Of a stretch of DNA of 64,000 bases, positions 59,575 through 64,000 are shown in pieces. The notes under the pieces were generated by a model. The model did not search any database. It had not been told where the DNA came from and saw nothing but the letters and a program-made list of their open reading frames with translations. A program made the position numbers and the translations under genes. The DNA comes from Arthrobacter sp. CDRTa11 (GTDB lineage: Bacteria; Actinomycetota; Actinomycetes; Actinomycetales; Micrococcaceae), in NCBI RefSeq assembly GCF_026427775.1, contig NZ_CP044532.1, positions 3,472,001 to 3,536,000 on the forward strand, given 5' to 3'. Each line of letters starts with the position of its first letter. Positions within the stretch are counted from its first letter, which is position 1.

Positions 59575-61311
59575 CTAACCCGGGAAGGAGGGGTCCACAG
59601 GGCCCTTCAGCTGGGGCGACCAACCGTTGCCCAGCCGCTGGAATATTCCTTCAGCGGACTGACCATAGATCTCCTCAGGCCCGTTGCCCGCGCTGAGTCC
59701 TACAAGCCCGGGCCACGGCGCCAGCTGCTGCGGCTGCCCCGACAAGAGGGACAGCAGCTCCGGCGAGACGTTGGCGGCGGCCGACCCCTTCATCACGGCC
59801 ACCATGGTGTCACTGACCCAGACCCCCTGGTCCGGCTCGCTCCCAGTGGCGAGGGTGATCGGTGAGGTCAGTTCCCGTGGTGTTCCGTCGGCATTGCGAA
59901 TGATCCCTGCAACCTGCACCCGGGTCTTACCGTTCTGCTCGGAGATCACCAGTGCCCGTACGCCTTCGCGGGATACCCTGAAGTCTTTCACTGTCCGTCC
60001 GGCGAGCCAGGAAGGGGCCAGCGTGACAGTGGGGACATCAGCCCCTTCGGCCACGCCTGTGGGCCGGTATGCCACAACTTCAGTCCCGCCCACGGCCCCA
60101 GGCCCGGCTGACCACACCCAGTCGTGGAGGCTGAACGACGGGTGTGTCAGCGTGCTGCGGGTGGTCAGGGCCCTGGCAGGCTGTCCAGGAACCATGCTGT
60201 AGAGCGTGGTCCGGCTTTCGTTCAAAAACGCCACCGTCTGCGAAACCGGGGACTCCGCCGGGAAACGGGGTCCGAGCGCCGATACCGTTTGCATGTCCGG
60301 CAGCGGGGAGACACGGTTGTTCTCATAGCGGACCAGTTCGTTCCCGCTGATGGCTATCTGGCGGGCGGGCACATTCTTGTTCTGCACAGGCGGCAGCACG
60401 GAACCGTTGTCCTCCACCCGGACAAGGTCCTGGTTGGCACGCAGTTCAACGTTGACTACATCCGGCTGCGTCCTGAATGTCAGGGCGAGCTGAGTCTGCA
60501 TCCGGAGCCTGTCCTCTGTGGACGCCTCCGTGAGCTCCTTGGGGCTGAGGTCCACCTGGGCGGCCCCGGAAACCACCGGTACCGACTCCCGGGCAAGTTT
60601 GATGCCGGACGGGAAGGCGCTCACGACGGCGCCCCGGAGGTAGGGAGCCGGGCCGGCGAGGAGGGCGCTGGTCATTGCCTTGACGGTTTTGTTCTTGATG
60701 AACCAGCGGACGTCGGGAACTGCGTAGGTGAAGCTGGGATCGTAGAAGTAAATGGGGTAGGCGCCGTAAATGACCTTGAACGTTTCTTCTGGAATGGCGG
60801 TGCCGTCCGGAATGGCTGAAATCCGCCACTCCCCGTCAACCTGGGTGACCGTCGCCGGTATGTTTTCCGTGGTGCCTTCCGGACTCTGGGTTGCGATGCC
60901 GTCCGCGTCCACGGTGTAGGCCACGTCGAGCTCATAGTTGTAGACATTTTCGACGCCGGTGGGAACTACCCGGGCTGCCCGGTAAACAAGGGCACGCTGG
61001 TCAGGTTTCCATGCCACGGAGGATGCCTGCGTGAGGTACTCACGGGCTACCGCATAGTCGTCCTCATAGCCGCTGCCGGCCCGGTAAAAGTCCTCAATGA
61101 TGGTCTCGGGAGCGGCCCCGGGCTGCGGTGCGGCCGGAAGGAATACCGGGGCATTCAGGTTCCCCGCGCTTCCCTCGCTGCTTTTTCCCACCGGACCGGA
61201 CGTGGGTATTCGGGCGCATGAGCCCAGCAGGAGCACCAGAACCAGCAGGGCCACCAGGGCCTGGTGCCGCTTGGCCCCGCGTTTGCCGTCGACGGTGGGG
61301 TTTCCTGTCAT
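59575..61311 (-). CDS. lpqB: Lipoprotein LpqB, partner of the MtrAB system
   Basis: 578 residues. An N-terminal hydrophobic stretch ends in the lipobox LLLGSC (Cys32), so it is anchored outside the membrane. A GerMN domain (about 70-340; [40 protein letters not shown]) is followed by a beta-propeller-like C-terminal domain (about 345-578). LpqB interacts with the MtrB sensor domain in mycobacteria and tunes the kinase. The ATG overlaps the mtrB stop (ATGA). Confidence 0.95.
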   Translation of the reverse strand: MTGNPTVDGKRGAKRHQALVALLVLVLLLGSCARIPTSGPVGKSSEGSAGNLNAPVFLPAAPQPGAAPETIIEDFYRAGSGYEDDYAVAREYLTQASSVAWKPDQRALVYRAARVVPTGVENVYNYELDVAYTVDADGIATQSPEGTTENIPATVTQVDGEWRISAIPDGTAIPEETFKVIYGAYPIYFYDPSFTYAVPDVRWFIKNKTVKAMTSALLAGPAPYLRGAVVSAFPSGIKLARESVPVVSGAAQVDLSPKELTEASTEDRLRMQTQLALTFRTQPDVVNVELRANQDLVRVEDNGSVLPPVQNKNVPARQIAISGNELVRYENNRVSPLPDMQTVSALGPRFPAESPVSQTVAFLNESRTTLYSMVPGQPARALTTRSTLTHPSFSLHDWVWSAGPGAVGGTEVVAYRPTGVAEGADVPTVTLAPSWLAGRTVKDFRVSREGVRALVISEQNGKTRVQVAGIIRNADGTPRELTSPITLATGSEPDQGVWVSDTMVAVMKGSAAANVSPELLSLLSGQPQQLAPWPGLVGLSAGNGPEEIYGQSAEGIFQRLGNGWSPQLKGPVDPSFPG

Positions 61312-63350
61312 GGCATGTCCTTGGGACCGGCGGTGAGTGCTGGCCGCTGTGCTGCCGGCTCATGGCCATCTGCCTGCGGTGTCCCGGTGCGGGACTCATC
61401 GGCGGTTGGTATGGATCCGCCGGGTTCTGCGGATCCCGGGACGGCACCAGGGGCTGGTGGGGCAGCCAGGGCTGGCGCGGCAGCAGTGGAACCTGGATCC
61501 AGGACCAGCACGTCCCTCTCTTGCGCCACACCCGGCAGGACTATGTCTTCCGGTTCCAGCTGCACAGGGGACTTGTCAATTTCCTCGCCCTGCCGGAGGG
61601 GAACTGTGAGCCGGAAGTTGGCTCCCTTGCCTTTGTTGCCCCAGGCCTGCAGCCAGCCGTTATGGAGTTTGGTGTCCTCCATGGCGATGGACAAACCCAG
61701 GCCGCTTCCGCCCGTGGTTCGGGCCCGGGCCGGGTCCGCCCGCCAGAACCTGTCGAAAACGCGGGCCGCCTCGGCTGGGGCCATCCCGATGCCGTGGTCC
61801 CGGACGGCAATCCCGACGGCGGTCTGGTTGGCTGCCACTGTGACGTTGACTGGCCTGCCTTCTCCGTGTTCCACGGCATTGAGGATCAGGTTCCGCAGGA
61901 TCCTGTCGATCCGGCGGGCGTCCATTTCCACGACGATGCCCCCGGCCGGTGCACTGAGGGTGATTTCGGATCCGTATTGAGCCGCCACCGGTGCCGCTCC
62001 TTCGATAACGTGGGCAACGACCTGCAGGATATCCTCCGGTTCAGCGTCGAGCATGGCCACGCCGGCATCAAAGCGCGAGATCTCGAGCAGGTCTGACAAG
62101 AGGGACTGGAACCGTTCCACCTGGTTATAGAGGAGTTCAGCGGAGCGCTTGTTGATGGGGTCGAAATCGTGGCGGGCGTCATACAGCACCTCGGCCGCCA
62201 TCCTCACAGTGGTCAGCGGAGTACGAAGCTCATGGGATACGTCCGACACAAAGCGCTGTTGCATCTGGGACAGCGTGGCCAGCTGGGTGATCTGCTCCTG
62301 GAGGCTGGCGGCCATATGGTTGAACGACGCTCCCAGGCGGGCCACTTCATCTTCGCCCTTGACCACCATTCGCTCCTGCAACTGCCCGGCGGCCAGTTTT
62401 TCTGACACCAGGGCGGCGTGGCTGACCGGGCTGACAACGTTCCGTGTGACGTACCAGGCGATGGCCCCGATCATGAGCACCAGCACGGCGCCGCCGGCCC
62501 ACAGCACACTCTGGATTTCGTCGAGGGTCTGCTGGGCGGTGTTGAGATCGTAAATCAGGTAGAGCTCGTAGACCGTGCCGTTGAAGGTCACTTTGTTTCC
62601 CACAGCGATTCCGGGCCGGTCCTCGGCGCCTACCGGGATGACGGTGGATGCCCAGTACTGGTCTTTCCCTGACTCCTGGACCGCTTTCCGCAGTTCCGGC
62701 GGGATGACGCTGACCGTGAGCTGATCGGAGGCCCGGGATTCAACCCAGCGGTTCCGCGGCTTGGTCTGCTGCGGCATGGCCTCGAAGACATACCGCCGCT
62801 GGATGACGTCGCCGCGTCCCTCGACTGCGGTCAGGGTGTCGTAGACCAGGGTGATCACACTGGACTGGTCAGTGACTTGGGCGCCGTCGAAAGTGTCCTG
62901 GACCTGCTTGACGTTATAACGGGTTTCGGACTCGGCCTGGGTCAGGCGCTCCTGGAAGAGGTTGTTGGCAATCTGGTTGGACAGGTAAGCACCCACTACG
63001 GCAAATGACGTGACGGCCAGCAACAGCGTGGTCAGGACGGTGCGGAACTGCAGTGACCGGCGCCAGCGGCGGTGAAGTGATCTCGCCAGGTAGCGGACAG
63101 CGGGGAACAGGCGGCTGAGGCCAAACCGGACAAGGCGCGCTACCCGAAGGCTGACGATGAGCGTCCGGCGCTTCCAAATGCGGGCACGGAAAGGCAATCC
63201 GGACAGCCCTGCGGCCGCAAGCGCATCAGTGTGTTCCGGAGCGTTGTGGTGCTCCGGAACATGCCCGGCCTGCTGGGCGGCGGACGCGTCCGGCGCACGC
63301 CCGTTCTCTGCCCCCGAGGGGTCAGGAACCTGCTTTATAGCCGACACCAC
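61308..63350 (-). CDS. mtrB: Two-component sensor histidine kinase MtrB
   Basis: 680 residues from GTG 63350, which overlaps mtrA by 29 bases. The ribosome site there is weak, so the real start could be a little downstream. A cytoplasmic lead (about 100 residues) precedes helix 1 ([23 protein letters not shown]), an extracellular sensor loop, helix 2 (about 286-308) and a HAMP domain. The HisKA part has [15 protein letters not shown] and the ATPase domain [12 protein letters not shown] and GSGLGLSIA. The tail (about 590-680) is Pro/Ala/Glu-rich and disordered. It phosphorylates MtrA and controls cell-wall and osmotic genes. Confidence 0.95.
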   Translation of the reverse strand: MVSAIKQVPDPSGAENGRAPDASAAQQAGHVPEHHNAPEHTDALAAAGLSGLPFRARIWKRRTLIVSLRVARLVRFGLSRLFPAVRYLARSLHRRWRRSLQFRTVLTTLLLAVTSFAVVGAYLSNQIANNLFQERLTQAESETRYNVKQVQDTFDGAQVTDQSSVITLVYDTLTAVEGRGDVIQRRYVFEAMPQQTKPRNRWVESRASDQLTVSVIPPELRKAVQESGKDQYWASTVIPVGAEDRPGIAVGNKVTFNGTVYELYLIYDLNTAQQTLDEIQSVLWAGGAVLVLMIGAIAWYVTRNVVSPVSHAALVSEKLAAGQLQERMVVKGEDEVARLGASFNHMAASLQEQITQLATLSQMQQRFVSDVSHELRTPLTTVRMAAEVLYDARHDFDPINKRSAELLYNQVERFQSLLSDLLEISRFDAGVAMLDAEPEDILQVVAHVIEGAAPVAAQYGSEITLSAPAGGIVVEMDARRIDRILRNLILNAVEHGEGRPVNVTVAANQTAVGIAVRDHGIGMAPAEAARVFDRFWRADPARARTTGGSGLGLSIAMEDTKLHNGWLQAWGNKGKGANFRLTVPLRQGEEIDKSPVQLEPEDIVLPGVAQERDVLVLDPGSTAAAPALAAPPAPGAVPGSAEPGGSIPTADESRTGTPQADGHEPAAQRPALTAGPKDMP

Positions 63351-63996
63351 GAACCGTCAATACTACTTCCGGGGCTTCCGGATCCCGCTCAATCTTTGAC
63401 CGGAGGCGCTGGACATGGACGTTGACCAGCCGCGTATCCGCGGCATGGCGGTATCCCCACACCTGCTCAAGCAGAAGTTCCCTGGTGAACACCTGCCAGG
63501 GCTTGCGGGCAAGGGCAACGAGGAGGTCGAATTCAAGCGGAGTCAGGGAGATGCGCTCATTGCCGCGGCTTACGGTGTGGCCGGCCACGTCAATGGTGAT
63601 ATCCGCGATCCGAAGTGTCTCGGGTGCCTTCTGGTCTCCTGGCCGCAACCGTGCACGGACGCGGGCAACGAGCTCGGCCGGCTTGAACGGTTTGGGTACG
63701 TAGTCGTCAGCCCCGGATTCCAGCCCGCGGACGACGTCGGACGTGTCCGCCTTGGCAGTGAGCATGACGATGGGCACGTCTGATTCGGACCGGATCTGCC
63801 GGCAGACCTCAATGCCATCCACACCGGGAAGCATGAGGTCAAGCAGTACGAGGTCCGGCTTGGATGAACGGAAGATGTCAAGCGCCTGGCCGCCGTCGGC
63901 GCAGAACACCGGCTCGAAGCCATCGTTACGGAGGACAATTCCAATCATTTCGGCCAGCGCTTCGTCGTCGTCAACTACCAGGATGCGTGCCTTCAT
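63322..63996 (-). CDS. mtrA: Response regulator MtrA (OmpR/PhoB family)
   Basis: 224 residues. Receiver domain with ILVVDDDEA, phospho-acceptor Asp in LVLLDLMLPG (Asp53) and the Lys of VPKPFKPAE. A winged-helix DNA-binding domain (about 128-222) with LTPLEFDLLVALARKPWQVFTRELLLEQVWGY and VHVQRLRSKIERDP follows. In mycobacteria MtrA is essential and controls division and wall-hydrolase genes. In this gene order it is first of mtrA-mtrB-lpqB. ATG 63996 lies only four bases from the window edge, so its promoter is out of view. Confidence 0.97.
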   Translation of the reverse strand: MKARILVVDDDEALAEMIGIVLRNDGFEPVFCADGGQALDIFRSSKPDLVLLDLMLPGVDGIEVCRQIRSESDVPIVMLTAKADTSDVVRGLESGADDYVPKPFKPAELVARVRARLRPGDQKAPETLRIADITIDVAGHTVSRGNERISLTPLEFDLLVALARKPWQVFTRELLLEQVWGYRHAADTRLVNVHVQRLRSKIERDPEAPEVVLTVRGVGYKAGS

Positions 63997-64000
63997 AGTT

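Noticed and set aside
60124..60819. Plus-strand frame of 231 codons opposite lpqB
   Set aside because: Shadow of lpqB with no independent support.

Overview
The window is high-GC DNA from an actinobacterium, most likely a member of the Micrococcaceae close to Arthrobacter/Pseudarthrobacter. The evidence is the mtrA-mtrB-lpqB-comF-hpf-secA block, a WhiB1-type protein, a 180-kDa-class NAD-glutamate dehydrogenase, a PdtaS-like kinase, many GTG/TTG starts, and -10 boxes placed so that transcripts would be leaderless. The genus is an inference from gene content. No rRNA, tRNA, CRISPR array, transposase or phage gene was seen.

Layout. (1) 1-1725: end of a Tad/Flp-type pilus or secretion operon (TadB cut by the window edge, CpaF/TadA ATPase), reading leftwards. 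(2) 2016-11004: accessory surface and secreted proteins: a ceramidase-like enzyme, two paralogous lipoproteins, a large secreted FG-GAP protein and a GH25 lysozyme carrying related repeats. (3) 11209-37299: a large envelope-glycan locus. It holds dTDP-rhamnose synthesis (RmlA, RmlB and an RmlC-RmlD fusion). It also holds two DUF2142 membrane proteins, two YfhO-like GT-C proteins and a further polytopic membrane protein, plus two GtrA flippase-like proteins and three GT2 glycosyltransferases. A Wzm/Wzt-GlfT2-Glf galactofuranose polymer export and synthesis operon follows, and then a dehydrogenase/aminotransferase/acyltransferase trio for a 3-acetamido UDP-sugar. The GT2 + GtrA + GT-C groupings resemble three-component glycosylation systems, which decorate exported polymers outside the membrane. 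(4) 37499-41578: an orphan EssC/EccC-like FHA-FtsK ATPase with no WXG100 partner nearby. (5) 41624-63996: mostly core genes: WhiB1, PdtaS, Gdh, a CpaB/CpaE-like pair, a small MerR/excisionase-like DNA-binding protein, a LysM-like membrane protein, an Rv3235-family protein, SecA, a YcaQ-type DNA glycosylase, hibernation factor HPF, ComF, LpqB, MtrB and MtrA.

The most unusual signal is a pair of helically phased direct-repeat arrays: CAA(A)-type boxes every 9-10 bp over 63-87 bp. One lies just upstream of the small winged-helix gene (51216). The other fills the intergenic region between two genes about 0.9 kb away (upstream of 52180 and of the minus-strand gene starting at 52030). This is the layout expected for a small MerR-like protein that assembles head-to-tail on DNA, as BldC does in Streptomyces.

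No stretch above about 300 bases lacks a gene. Start codons were moved from the longest ORF wherever a Shine-Dalgarno sequence, a stop/start overlap, a leaderless promoter or the family N-terminus supported a different choice.
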